From the NCBI GenBank assembly GCA_021821185.1, contig JAKACU010000015.1:1-27374 (forward strand): a stretch of 27,374 bases of DNA, given 5' to 3'. The stretch is from Bacillota bacterium (lineage in GTDB: Bacteria; Bacillota; Bacilli; Alicyclobacillales; SLC66). The position numbers and the translations under genes were made by a program. The notes below the pieces were generated by a model. The model was not told the origin of the DNA and made no database searches. It worked only from the letters and a program-made list of their open reading frames with translations. Positions 1-8,704 of this stretch are shown one piece after another. The stretch's first letter is position 1. Every line of letters begins with the position of its first letter.

Positions 1-2
1 TA

Positions 3-175
3 TTACCCAAGGTGATAGATGATACTAGCTAGTTCTTCCTCAGATGTGGCTGCTACCTCTTGCACAACACTATTTGTTTGGTTTGCTGTTTAACGGTAAT
101 AATCTGTGGACCGTTGCTGGAAGCATCCTTAACGACTTGACTCAGACGATTTTTCGCCTCTGCCGCATGTTCAAC
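3..175 (-). pseudogene. Remnant of a Phd/YefM-type antitoxin (frameshifted)
   Basis: Reading the minus strand from about 175, the frame gives AEAKNRLSQVVKDASSNG followed by PQIITVKQQTKQIVL. This matches the core of the Phd/YefM antitoxin family, whose usual form is a short N-terminal strand, then EAR/KxxLSxLL..., then PxxIT+xGKPVAVLV. The frame stops at 53-55 just after this core. Another frame from position 68 stays open for 21 codons (VVQEVAATSEEELAS...) to a stop at 3-5, so a single-base indel could join the two. No convincing start codon with a Shine-Dalgarno sequence precedes the match; the open frame upstream to 295 does not look protein-like. I read this as a decayed antitoxin gene. 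The cognate toxin, if present, would lie beyond the left edge. A short real variant cannot be excluded. Confidence 0.5.
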
Positions 176-291
176 ACTACCCCAAAAGCAACAAAAGCCA
201 CCCCGCACTTGGCAGGAGGGCTCATGATTATGTACAACATACAGACAGGCATGAAGGTGTGTCACGCCACTTCGGGTGGGCGTCTCTGATA

Positions 292-2688
292 TCACGACTG
301 ATATGTGATGATCTTTTCTTTATAAAACTCCGCTAATTCTTGCGCATGTGTCAAGGTATCACCCTGCACCACGAGTTTAAACAGCGCTCGTTCTTCATCT
401 GGCGTAATCAAAGCCCATCCATTTTCTGACAAAACTTTGATACCATTGACGAGTTGTGGTTGTGAACCTTTGAGATCCTCGATCATCCTTCGCATGACCC
501 GACCCTTAGCGCTCACGGGACACGGTACGACGACCGTCTTCATATGAAATTGTGGAATCTGATCGACCATTGATTGCAATGACAATTGTTCCTCTGCCAT
601 AAATTGCAACAAAGAAACTATGGAGTAAAACGCATCAAAGTGTGATTGCATGCCTCGATGTCGCAAAACCTCAAGTAATGATCGTGTTACGGCTTTCGTC
701 CGTACAACAGATGCCCCAAGATGCTCCGCAAGTTCTTCAATGACGGATGGAGCTGAGAAAGGAATCGCCACGGGCGTATTTTCCTTGACCGCAATGAACA
801 TCCGTAATATCAGGATTTCATCCGGAGATAAAGCGGTTCCTTTATCGGTAAAAAGAACAAACTTCTGCCCGCTATGATCAACCGATACCCCAAGATCCAC
901 GTTGTTTGCTACCACAACCTGTGCCATATCGATTTGTCTTCTTGTGATCGCAATGACGTCACAATTGAGCATACGCAAAATGGCTTGCATGACAGCCTGC
1001 ACAGTGTGATCTTCACAATGCAAAAGGACACTAAACTGTCGTGAGGCAATTACTTCTTGGTTAATTTGATTTACCACCTGACGACTATATTGGTGCGCCA
1101 GATCTGTAAGTTCTTGTACTTGACCAATAGTTGCAGGATCTGGGCGAATATAGTCCTCTTGCATAAAAGCATTTTCTATTTTTCGTTCGGCCCCTTTTTC
1201 GATTGGTAACCCATCTGCGTCAAAAAATTGAAGCAAAATACGCTTATCTCCATCCTCGATCATGCGTCGTACGTGAATGCCGCCAATGCAATTCGATGTT
1301 GAGATGCCATAGCGCGCAACAGGAACCGGTACAATACCACAATCATGGACGTGCAGTGCCAAAGCTTGTAAGCTAGCAATGGCAGAGAGTTTCAAAGCAC
1401 GACAATAAGGATATTCATCACAAGACACCGATACAACAGCATTCTTTTTCAATAAAGCACCATAGGATGCAACGATACGACCGACCATTTCAGGCGTCAG
1501 CTCAATACTAGCCAATCCACTAATACCATTTTCATCAAACAATGTATTCGAGGCGGATTTGCCCCAAATAAGTGACGTGGACTGAATGGTACCTTCCCCA
1601 AGTACCTTTTCTGGCCATATCTTTACATCGGGCCGTACCATAGATCGATCACCCAAATCAACTTTATCCCCGATCACAGCCCCCTCGTTCACTTGCACAC
1701 TATTGCCAGCAAGCACTTTGCTGCACATCGTGGCACCTTGCAACACTACGTCGCGTGAAAGTCTATTGCCATGCCAAATTACTGATCGTTCCATGGAAAC
1801 ACCTGCATCAACATGCGAATAGCTTCCTATGACCGCATAAGGTCCGAGAATAGCCCCTGTTTCAACCGTTACATTTTCCCCCAAAAACGAAGGTCCCTTG
1901 ATCAGCGCGCCAGGGGCTACATGTGCATCTTGTCCTACCCATACTCTTGGCAATAACTCTTTTCCACGGATCCTGACGTCAACGAGACCCATTAACATAT
2001 CAAACTGCGTCTGGCGATATTGTTGCAAACTCCCGATATCCGACCAATATCCATGATCAACATAACCGTAAATGGGCATCTGTCTCTCTAGCATCACGGG
2101 AAACAAATCTTTACTAAAATCAAACTCCTGCCCTTTTTCAAAAAGCGATAAAACTTCAGGTTCTAAAACATAAATTCCGGTGTTGACTGTATCAGTAAAT
2201 ACTTCACTCCAACTTGGCTTTTCTAAAAAATGCGTTATACGACCGTCGTTTTCTGTCATCACAACGCCATATTCAAGAGGCGCATCTACTTTGGTCATGA
2301 CAATGGTAGCCATCGCCTGCTTGTCTTTGTGAAAACGTATAATTTCTGTCAAATTGAAGTCAGTCAGTCCATCACCGCTAATAACAAGAAATGTTTCATC
2401 AAGAAACTCTTCGCAATTTTTCACGCTTCCTGCCGTACCGAGTGGTACAGCTTCCTCGAACACCCGTAGATGAATGCCAAAATCGCTGCCATCGCCGAAA
2501 TGATTCATGATAATTTGCGGAAGGTACTGAACTGTAACGGCAATGTCCTTGAAATCATGCATTTTCAACAAATCAATCATATATTCCATGCAAGGACGAT
2601 CCAATAAAGGAACCATGGGTTTGGGTAAATTACACGTCAGAGGTCTGAGCCGAGATCCTTTTCCGCCCGCCATAATCACTGCTTTCAA
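292..2688 (-). CDS. Sugar-1-phosphate nucleotidyltransferase fused to a degenerate phosphohexomutase-like domain
   Basis: Residues 1-235 are a nucleotidyltransferase domain: GGKGSRLRPLT at 8-18, LPKP at 21-24, the SGD metal site at 104-106, EKP at 156-158 and NTGIYV at 169-174. Residues 245-370 look like left-handed beta-helix hexapeptide repeats. Residues 385-798 resemble a phosphomannomutase/phosphoglucomutase. The family is usually annotated mannose-1-phosphate guanylyltransferase, making GDP-mannose or a related NDP-sugar; the actual sugar and nucleotide cannot be read from sequence. The mutase part lacks all recognisable catalytic loops: the phosphoserine loop TASHNP is replaced by GGIHVRRM near 469-476, DGDGDR by DHSGQK at 604-609, and RPSGTEP by TPDEERA near 762-768. 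The start is TTG at 2688, preceded by AGAAGGGGGA at good spacing. It lies 27 bases after the GH57-GT4 gene, suggesting one operon for glucan or polysaccharide synthesis. Confidence 0.85.
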   Translation of the reverse strand: MKAVIMAGGKGSRLRPLTCNLPKPMVPLLDRPCMEYMIDLLKMHDFKDIAVTVQYLPQIIMNHFGDGSDFGIHLRVFEEAVPLGTAGSVKNCEEFLDETFLVISGDGLTDFNLTEIIRFHKDKQAMATIVMTKVDAPLEYGVVMTENDGRITHFLEKPSWSEVFTDTVNTGIYVLEPEVLSLFEKGQEFDFSKDLFPVMLERQMPIYGYVDHGYWSDIGSLQQYRQTQFDMLMGLVDVRIRGKELLPRVWVGQDAHVAPGALIKGPSFLGENVTVETGAILGPYAVIGSYSHVDAGVSMERSVIWHGNRLSRDVVLQGATMCSKVLAGNSVQVNEGAVIGDKVDLGDRSMVRPDVKIWPEKVLGEGTIQSTSLIWGKSASNTLFDENGISGLASIELTPEMVGRIVASYGALLKKNAVVSVSCDEYPYCRALKLSAIASLQALALHVHDCGIVPVPVARYGISTSNCIGGIHVRRMIEDGDKRILLQFFDADGLPIEKGAERKIENAFMQEDYIRPDPATIGQVQELTDLAHQYSRQVVNQINQEVIASRQFSVLLHCEDHTVQAVMQAILRMLNCDVIAITRRQIDMAQVVVANNVDLGVSVDHSGQKFVLFTDKGTALSPDEILILRMFIAVKENTPVAIPFSAPSVIEELAEHLGASVVRTKAVTRSLLEVLRHRGMQSHFDAFYSIVSLLQFMAEEQLSLQSMVDQIPQFHMKTVVVPCPVSAKGRVMRRMIEDLKGSQPQLVNGIKVLSENGWALITPDEERALFKLVVQGDTLTHAQELAEFYKEKIITYQS

Positions 2689-2715
2689 AGGTACATCCCC
2701 CTTCTAGATGCATGT

Positions 2716-5511
2716 TCAAGCAAGTACGCGACGATATACTCCCATAGTTTGTTGTGCGATGACTCCCCAGTCATAACGCTCCAATTCCTTGCTTGCCTGA
2801 TTGGCATATGATTCAGCTGCATCGGGATGTTGTAGCAAATCCGTGATTTGTCGCGCCAAAGACGATGCATTTCCAGGAATAAACTTTAACCCATTTTCCT
2901 GATGGCGGACAACATCGGCCAACCCGCCAATATCAGAAACAATCACAGGAAGATGCATGGCCATGGCTTCTAAGGCTACTATCCCAAATGGCTCATATAA
3001 ACTTGGGAATACAGCCGCACTTGCACGAAGGAGCCAATCATTGCGTTGTTCGTCAGCAAGGAAACCAGTAAATGAGACACGATTATGTAGCCCTAAAGAT
3101 ACCGATAGACTCTTCCATTCTTCTAACATGGGACCCTTTCCCATGATAACAAGTCGAGTATGAGGACACTCGCGTAATACCTGCGGCATCGCTTCTAGCA
3201 GAATGTGCACGCCTTTTTCTCGCACAAGTCGTCCGACAAAAACGAGAATTTGTTCACCTTGAGTACCTGATTCGCCTGTTTGCTTGCCTGTCGAGCTTAG
3301 TGAAGTGTGCAATGTGGTTTTATCGACACCGTTGGCTATGACCGCCTGTTTATCCTCAGGTAAAGCGAAGATGTTAATTAATTCTTGTTTCATGGCTGTG
3401 CTGCAAACGATCACCTGCTGTGCCTCGTAAGTAAGTTCCCATTCAATTGCACTGATCTTTTTTTGTAGATCGGTCACAACACCGCCATTTCGCCCATATT
3501 CTGTCGCATGAATGGTCGCGACAAGGGGTAGTGCATATTGCTGTTTGATAACTTTAGCGGCATAACCCACAAGCCAGTCATGGGCATGTACGAGATCAAA
3601 TTGATATCCTTGCTGATCGATTAGTTCGTCTACCTTTTTCAGCATCGCCAAGTTCAAACCTAGCGTCCAATGAATAAATTCGTCTCCATCCGGCTTTAGG
3701 ACGTGCACGCGATGAACATGTACGCCTTCCACGATGTCACAAACCGGAGCCTGACTGCTATAGGTGGTCACAACATGCACCTCACACCCTTCTTTGACGA
3801 GGTAACGTGACAGGTCGTAGACATGTCGAGATAAGCCGCCAACCATCATAGGAGGATATTCCCATGACAACATCAATATTCGTGGCGCGGGACGCACCTG
3901 TAACTTATCTCCGCTTTGCAATGTTTGATGTGATGAAAACAGGGCTACATCGATGTCTTTGAATATTGCATCTTCATTTTCCAACTGGTCTAGCACTTCT
4001 TCGTCCACAGTTCCTGCTTGAATCATGTCGTACAATATAGTGAATGCATGTACGTGCCATTTGACCCTTCGAATAGCGTAAGGTGCATTATCGCGACCAT
4101 CCATCATAAACGCCCAATCGCTCGCTTGCGCCAACATAAGTTCACGGCCCGCTTGCTTCACAGCACGTACTTTGATGGCAGAAAGCGATTGATCAGAAAG
4201 CCGATCAGCAAGCTTTGCCATACGATGTTCCATGGTGTGAAGCGTTGGATAAATCCAATCATTCGTTTCATTCATCCAAACTTCACCATAGCCATTTCGT
4301 CCCCAGGACGACATGGCTAATTGACCAACCGGATAATCTTGATACGATGCCAAATAATCACTTGGGGTTGCCGTTTGTACTTGCTCATCCAAAGCGAGAA
4401 TTCGTAACACTTGTCCCAACCACGACGGACCTTCATACCACCAATGGCCAAATAATTCAGCATCAAAAGGAATCGTGATTGCAGCCTTTCGACCTATGAC
4501 TTGATGGGCAACAAGGGCTTGTTCGCGGCACAGGGTCGCAAAATGTCTTGCATGGGTTCTTATCTTGTCAGCGACCTGCTCCAATCGATACAGTTCTTTA
4601 TGATCACCTTGTCCAGTTACGCGGTAATATTTGATGCCCGTCGCAACCCGAATGCCATTGGGATGAATATAAGGCGTTACATACGATAATTCTTCATCAA
4701 AACCTACATCACGATAAAATTCACGATAGTCTGGATCGCCCGGATATCCTCGAATACTGCTCCACACTTGCGTAGCCAATGATTGAACTCCGGTAAACGC
4801 AGCCATGCCATGAGGTGTGAGTATCGGTGAGAATGCTCCAAACGGTGACGGTGGCTGTGCACCATCAAATGCAGAAGAACCCACAAACGTGTACCCAATG
4901 TTCCATTCTTTGAGAATTTTATCGATTTCAGGCGTATAACCACATTCTGGGAGCCACAATCCCTTTGGCATTTCACCAAAGGCATTCCTGTGCGATTGCA
5001 AAGCTGTATGAATCTGCATGCGTACTGCCTCTTTAGTCAACACAAAGGGCAAAAAAGCATGCGTTGCGCCACAAGCGATTAGCTCCAGGCAGCCAGCATC
5101 TCTAAGTTCGCACCATGCTGTAAGGACATTTCTGTCATAACGCCGATACAAAGATAACAAGGATGTCAGTTTCATTTCATAGTACTTAACTAAGACCAAA
5201 AGATCTGGGTTATCGGCAACTCGTTGCTGTTCTTTTAGTGAAAGCTCGATCAAAGACAAGAGATGTTGCTCATATTGTGACTGTAGCCACGGATCTGAAA
5301 GCATGGCAACTAGCGTTGGGGAAAGTGATAACGTCACACGGAAATTCACTTTTTCGGCAAGCAATTGTTGAAAGACTTCGATCAATGGTAGATACGATTC
5401 GGTTAAAGCTTCGTAAAGCCAGCGATGTTCTAGTGCATGATGATCATTTGGGTGATGTACATAGGGTAAATGAGCATGCAAAACAACGATCACGGCACCC
5501 GATGGTTTCAT
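2716..5511 (-). CDS. GH57 (DUF1957) alpha-glucan branching enzyme fused to a GT4 glycosyltransferase
   Basis: The protein has two enzymes in one chain. Residues 1 to about 520 are a GH57 branching-enzyme-type domain: HAHLPY at 12-17, WLPECGY at 186-192 with the probable nucleophile Glu189, and IPFDAELFGHWWYEGP at 347-362 with the probable acid/base Asp350. Residues 544-931 are a GT4 GT-B glycosyltransferase: WEYPPMMVGGLSRH (glycogen-synthase-like glycine loop), VHAHDW at 641-646, GRLVREKG at 760-767 and the E-x7-E motif Glu840/Glu848. All catalytic residues look intact, so it may both elongate and branch an alpha-glucan such as glycogen, or make a related polymer. The DUF4912 gene stops on the base pair before its ATG, so translation is probably coupled. 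Cytosolic; no signal peptide. Donor sugar and polymer product are inferred only. Confidence 0.88.
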   Translation of the reverse strand: MKPSGAVIVVLHAHLPYVHHPNDHHALEHRWLYEALTESYLPLIEVFQQLLAEKVNFRVTLSLSPTLVAMLSDPWLQSQYEQHLLSLIELSLKEQQRVADNPDLLVLVKYYEMKLTSLLSLYRRYDRNVLTAWCELRDAGCLELIACGATHAFLPFVLTKEAVRMQIHTALQSHRNAFGEMPKGLWLPECGYTPEIDKILKEWNIGYTFVGSSAFDGAQPPSPFGAFSPILTPHGMAAFTGVQSLATQVWSSIRGYPGDPDYREFYRDVGFDEELSYVTPYIHPNGIRVATGIKYYRVTGQGDHKELYRLEQVADKIRTHARHFATLCREQALVAHQVIGRKAAITIPFDAELFGHWWYEGPSWLGQVLRILALDEQVQTATPSDYLASYQDYPVGQLAMSSWGRNGYGEVWMNETNDWIYPTLHTMEHRMAKLADRLSDQSLSAIKVRAVKQAGRELMLAQASDWAFMMDGRDNAPYAIRRVKWHVHAFTILYDMIQAGTVDEEVLDQLENEDAIFKDIDVALFSSHQTLQSGDKLQVRPAPRILMLSWEYPPMMVGGLSRHVYDLSRYLVKEGCEVHVVTTYSSQAPVCDIVEGVHVHRVHVLKPDGDEFIHWTLGLNLAMLKKVDELIDQQGYQFDLVHAHDWLVGYAAKVIKQQYALPLVATIHATEYGRNGGVVTDLQKKISAIEWELTYEAQQVIVCSTAMKQELINIFALPEDKQAVIANGVDKTTLHTSLSSTGKQTGESGTQGEQILVFVGRLVREKGVHILLEAMPQVLRECPHTRLVIMGKGPMLEEWKSLSVSLGLHNRVSFTGFLADEQRNDWLLRASAAVFPSLYEPFGIVALEAMAMHLPVIVSDIGGLADVVRHQENGLKFIPGNASSLARQITDLLQHPDAAESYANQASKELERYDWGVIAQQTMGVYRRVLA

Positions 5512-6051
5512 TTAATTCACGCCCTTTTTACTGCCTCCAGCATAACCAATCAAAGGATCCTTATATAGTTGATCCTGTCGTGAAGCGACTTCTTCTACTT
5601 GTACGTGATTAGTTGAAAAATATGCTTCGCCTACGGGCAAAAATGTGACCGGAGAACATTCCTGTGCTTGGATAGTCGGGCAATGGACAGTCACCGTACT
5701 TCGAAGAATAGCGAAGAAAGAACCAGAAGGAAGAATCAGACCAAAATCAACGGCGTAGTCGCGTCCGGAAGATAATGAGCGATAATACACATGATCCGTA
5801 TCTGAAGGCACGGAAAGAAGTACAGCACTATGTTCGTTGTCACCTGTAAATAGCTCATCAGTACAATCAGAAATACGCACATGCAAGGCTAGATCGCGCC
5901 ATGACTGATTAAAATGGGCACTGATGATCATCTTGTGAACATCCAATACCCACCAGTGAATCCACATGGACTTCGCATCGATGCAGATCGCCGTAAGAGT
6001 ATCTCTATCATACGCGCGCGGACATTCCTGTATCATGTCGATACCAATCAC
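5512..6051 (-). CDS. DUF4912 domain protein
   Basis: This 179-residue protein begins with a segment matching DUF4912 proteins: RAYDRDTLTAICIDAKSMWIHW resembles their conserved YDRD-x-L-x-h-h-h-x-D-x-x-x-h-x-h-x-W opening. The rest is a beta-rich domain (predicted from alternating hydrophobics) followed by a polar C-terminal tail. Function is unknown; DUF4912 genes are often next to GH57/DUF1957 glucan genes, and here the stop codon directly abuts the ATG of the GH57-GT4 gene. It may be a polysaccharide-binding or regulatory partner (inference). The start is uncertain: GTG at 6051 is the first start after an in-frame stop but lacks a good Shine-Dalgarno site; ATG at 6036 (residue 6) is the alternative. 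The preceding SGNH gene ends only 49 bases upstream. Confidence 0.75.
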   Translation of the reverse strand: MIGIDMIQECPRAYDRDTLTAICIDAKSMWIHWWVLDVHKMIISAHFNQSWRDLALHVRISDCTDELFTGDNEHSAVLLSVPSDTDHVYYRSLSSGRDYAVDFGLILPSGSFFAILRSTVTVHCPTIQAQECSPVTFLPVGEAYFSTNHVQVEEVASRQDQLYKDPLIGYAGGSKKGVN

Positions 6052-6100
6052 CCCACTATGAACAAGAAATACTTAAAATATATGTCTAGTACAGATAATG

Positions 6101-6787
6101 TTATTCCGATAGAGCCATTTTTTGTAACGACGCAAAAATCGTCTGACTCATCACCTGATAGCCTAGAGCACTGGGATGAATTCCATCGTCACTAAGAAGA
6201 AAGGCGAGATCACTCGTGCTTTTCAACGCTGTACGCAGGTCAATCGTTGAGACACTAAGCGAGCGAATAAGACGCAGTAACCCTTGATTGTACATCGCAT
6301 GCCAATGCTCAATCCCCCCACATATCGCAATCCAGCGTGCAATAGCAAATCCATACATTTTTTCAAGCGTTGCATAGTAACGCACTGGATCAAGGGGTAC
6401 GAGTGTCATAACAATGGGTACTGAACCGCTGTCGCGAATCTGTTCGATCATCTTGCGAATGTTATCAAGATAACGTCTAAGAGGGACATTGGGCTCATGA
6501 GAACGATCGGGGTATAAAGCTACTTCATCCCAATGAAAGTTACAGTCATTGCCACCGATTTCGATTAAGACATAATCAGGATGAAAAGAGAGTACATCGG
6601 TTTGTAGACGAGCACAAAGACCATCCGATGTATCATTAAAAGTTCCCTTATTTACTACGTCAAAATCTGGTTGCGCCGACAAGGATTGTTGTAAAAACGC
6701 AGGATAATTTTGCTTGATAATGCGCAACCGCCCTCCTATATAGGTCATACCGCGAGTTACACTGTCACCAAAACACACGATTTGCAT
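6101..6787 (-). CDS. SGNH/GDSL-type hydrolase
   Basis: A 228-residue SGNH-fold esterase/lipase-like protein. Block I is FGDSVTRG near residues 6-13 with nucleophile Ser9. Block II is the glycine in NKGTFNDTSDG. Block III is GGNDCNFHW. Block V is DGIHPSALGYQ, giving the Asp and His of the catalytic set. There is no signal peptide, so it should act in the cytoplasm. The substrate cannot be predicted; family members hydrolyse acyl or acetyl esters, including on sugars, which would fit the adjacent glucan genes, but that link is only positional. The ATG at 6787 has an excellent AGGAGG seven bases upstream. An extended -10 promoter lies about 40 bases upstream, so this may be the first gene of the SGNH-DUF4912-GH57/GT4-nucleotidyltransferase group. 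Confidence 0.85.
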   Translation of the reverse strand: MQIVCFGDSVTRGMTYIGGRLRIIKQNYPAFLQQSLSAQPDFDVVNKGTFNDTSDGLCARLQTDVLSFHPDYVLIEIGGNDCNFHWDEVALYPDRSHEPNVPLRRYLDNIRKMIEQIRDSGSVPIVMTLVPLDPVRYYATLEKMYGFAIARWIAICGGIEHWHAMYNQGLLRLIRSLSVSTIDLRTALKSTSDLAFLLSDDGIHPSALGYQVMSQTIFASLQKMALSE

Positions 6788-6825
6788 GGTAAAGCCTCCT
6801 GCTACTTTCCATCATGATTTACTTT

Positions 6826-6831
6826 AGTATA
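6826..6831 (-). promoter_or_regulatory. Probable extended -10 promoter for the SGNH hydrolase gene
   Basis: On the minus strand TGTTATACT gives an extended -10 (TGn-TATACT). The -35 region is poor (TGGCAA-like at 16-17 bases). The predicted start of transcription is about 30 bases before the SGNH ATG, leaving room for the AGGAGG site. Confidence 0.45.
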
Positions 6832-6934
6832 ACATGTTTGCTATTTTTGCCATGTACTTTTCTAACACAGCCCTTGCCTATGATAAAATTGAAAGTCGTA
6901 ACGAATTTTATCGAATTTCAGGAGGTTTAGCACC

Positions 6935-7018
6935 GTGTACCAAAGACGGGAATTTAACGCTTCAAGTATCGTAGTTTGGACGTTATTTCTTTGTGCACGC
7001 TATGGCACCCATCGTTAA
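6935..7018 (+). CDS. Candidate small ORF, 27 aa, unknown
   Basis: A GTG codon is preceded by CAGGAGGT, with nine bases between GGAGG and the start. The frame runs 27 codons to TAA. The peptide has a charged start (VYQRREFN), a hydrophobic middle (SSIVVWTLFLCA) and a basic end (RYGTHR), so it could sit in a membrane. It is on the plus strand, against all neighbouring genes, and its end overlaps the stop codon of fhs tail to tail by a few bases. I recognise no family. Support is the ideal ribosome binding site alone; no clear promoter or terminator is seen. A chance ORF is quite possible. Confidence 0.3.
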   Translation: MYQRREFNASSIVVWTLFLCARYGTHR

Positions 7019-8682
7019 AAAAGTCCCTGTATATCGCCAAACTCGTCAACGGTTACACGCTGCGCATTCGGATGCCGAGGCAGTCCAGGCATGGTCATGA
7101 TGTCGCCAGTCAGACACACAAGGAATCCGGCGCCTAGTGATGCGCGAATTTCCTTAACCGTGATCGTGAAGTCGGTAACGTCACCGATCTGTGTGGCATC
7201 ATCGGAAAAAGAGTATGGCGTTTTTGCCATACAAATCGGCAATTTGCTCCACCCTAAACGCTCACAGTCTGCAAGCTGTTGCTTAGCTTGTTCAGTATAC
7301 TTGACATGTTGTGCACCGTAGATTTTATGGCAAATATCACCGATTTTTTCTTCGATCGTTGTATCTAAAGCATAAAGAGGCGCAAATTCGTGTTGTTGTT
7401 CAGCTTGTTGTACGACCGCTTTAGCAAGCAATTCACCACCTGCCCCACCCTTTTCCCAGACTTGCGTACGATAGGCAGTAAAGCCGTTCTCGTGACACAG
7501 AGCTTCTAGATGGAGAAGCTCATCTTCTGTGTCTAACGTGAATTGGTTGATGGCTACGACAAACGGAACATGGTATTGACGAATAATGCGAGCATGATGC
7601 AACAAATTAGCGAATCCACGAGTGACTGCATCGATATCTTCTTGATCAAGGTGCGCTTTGCGCACTCCTCCATGAAACTTCAGGGCACGAACCGTTGCCA
7701 CCAAAACAACGGCGTCAGGAGCAAGATCACCCTTGCGACACTTGATATCAAAAAATTTTTCGGCGCCTAAATCGGCTCCAAAACCAGCTTCTGTAACAAC
7801 ATAATCGCTCAATTTGAGTCCCAATTTTGTAGCATTTAAGCTGTTACAACCGTGTGCAATGTTGCCAAATGGTCCACCGTGAACTAAGGCTGGTGTGTTT
7901 TCGATGGTTTGCACGAGATTGGGATGCATAGCCTCGTTGAGAAGAGCTGCCATAGCGCCTTGTGCCCCTAGATGACGGACATAAACAGGATTGTGGTCGT
8001 AGGTATAACCTACGAGAATGCGAGCGAGCGCCTCTTTAAGTTCTTCCATGGATTCAACGAGACACAAGACAGCCATAATTTCTGAAGCGACTGTAATATC
8101 AAATCCCGTTTCTCGCGTTACACCATTACCTTTTCCGCCAAGTCCGATCACAACATCGCGTAAGGCTCTGTCATTAAGATCGACCACTCGTCTCCACGTG
8201 ATAGAATTAGGATCGATTCCTAGTGAATTGCCAAAATGCAGGTGATTATCAAGAATAGCTGCAAGTAAGTTATGCGCAGTGGTCACGGCATGAAAATCAC
8301 CCGTAAAATGCAGGTTAATCTCATCCATGGGAATCACTTGCGCATAACCGCCACCTGTAGCACCACCTTTTAGTCCAAAGTTCGGACCAAGAGATGGTTC
8401 TCGAATCGCTGCGATAGCTTTGTGACCAATTCGATGCAATGCTTGTGCAAGACCGACGGTAATGGTGGACTTGCCCTCTCCGGCTGGCGTGGGACTCATG
8501 GCCGTCACTAAAATAAGTTTACCATTAGGACGATCTTGTACGGTTTTTAACAAAGCCATATCTAATTTGGCCTTGTAGCGTCCATAAGGAATAACGTAAT
8601 CAGAAGCAATACGAAGATTATCGGCGATCATTGAAATGGGCATCATATTAGCTTCTCGAGCAATTACAATATCTGGTTTCAT
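7015..8682 (-). CDS. fhs: Formate--tetrahydrofolate ligase
   Basis: Catalyses the ATP-dependent joining of formate to tetrahydrofolate, giving 10-formyl-THF for purine and initiator-tRNA formylation or one-carbon metabolism. Length 555 residues is the family norm. The P-loop-like ATP site TPAGEGKST lies at 65-73. Family stretches such as REPSLGPNFGLKGGATGGGYAQ, FTGDFHAVTTAHNLL, HGGPFGNIAHGCNS and TEAGFGADLGAEKFFDIKCR are all present, and the C-terminus has the usual GDIMTMPGLPRHPNA. The ATG start at 8682 follows proA by 22 bases, with a TAGGAGTG site about 15 bases away, rather distant. Position suggests cotranscription with proBA. No clear terminator is seen downstream. Confidence 0.96.
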   Translation of the reverse strand: MKPDIVIAREANMMPISMIADNLRIASDYVIPYGRYKAKLDMALLKTVQDRPNGKLILVTAMSPTPAGEGKSTITVGLAQALHRIGHKAIAAIREPSLGPNFGLKGGATGGGYAQVIPMDEINLHFTGDFHAVTTAHNLLAAILDNHLHFGNSLGIDPNSITWRRVVDLNDRALRDVVIGLGGKGNGVTRETGFDITVASEIMAVLCLVESMEELKEALARILVGYTYDHNPVYVRHLGAQGAMAALLNEAMHPNLVQTIENTPALVHGGPFGNIAHGCNSLNATKLGLKLSDYVVTEAGFGADLGAEKFFDIKCRKGDLAPDAVVLVATVRALKFHGGVRKAHLDQEDIDAVTRGFANLLHHARIIRQYHVPFVVAINQFTLDTEDELLHLEALCHENGFTAYRTQVWEKGGAGGELLAKAVVQQAEQQHEFAPLYALDTTIEEKIGDICHKIYGAQHVKYTEQAKQQLADCERLGWSKLPICMAKTPYSFSDDATQIGDVTDFTITVKEIRASLGAGFLVCLTGDIMTMPGLPRHPNAQRVTVDEFGDIQGLF

Positions 8683-8704
8683 TATAAAAGCACTACACTC
8701 CTAT

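Noticed and set aside
260..290. Hairpin ACGC(C)CAC...GTGGCGT just after the nucleotidyltransferase gene as a terminator
   Set aside because: Short stem with a bulge and no T tract on the minus strand.
650..877. Plus-strand reading frames of 60-130 codons opposite the large genes (here and at 4018-4320, 5238-5612, 23089-23472, 24413-24811 and others)
   Set aside because: They lie antisense to well-supported genes, lack protein-like composition and good ribosome sites, and are mirror frames of coding sequence.
6052..6100. CATATATTTT upstream of the DUF4912 gene as a sporulation sigma-E/sigma-K promoter
   Set aside because: Only a -10-like piece fits; no matching -35, and AT-rich DNA gives such hits often.
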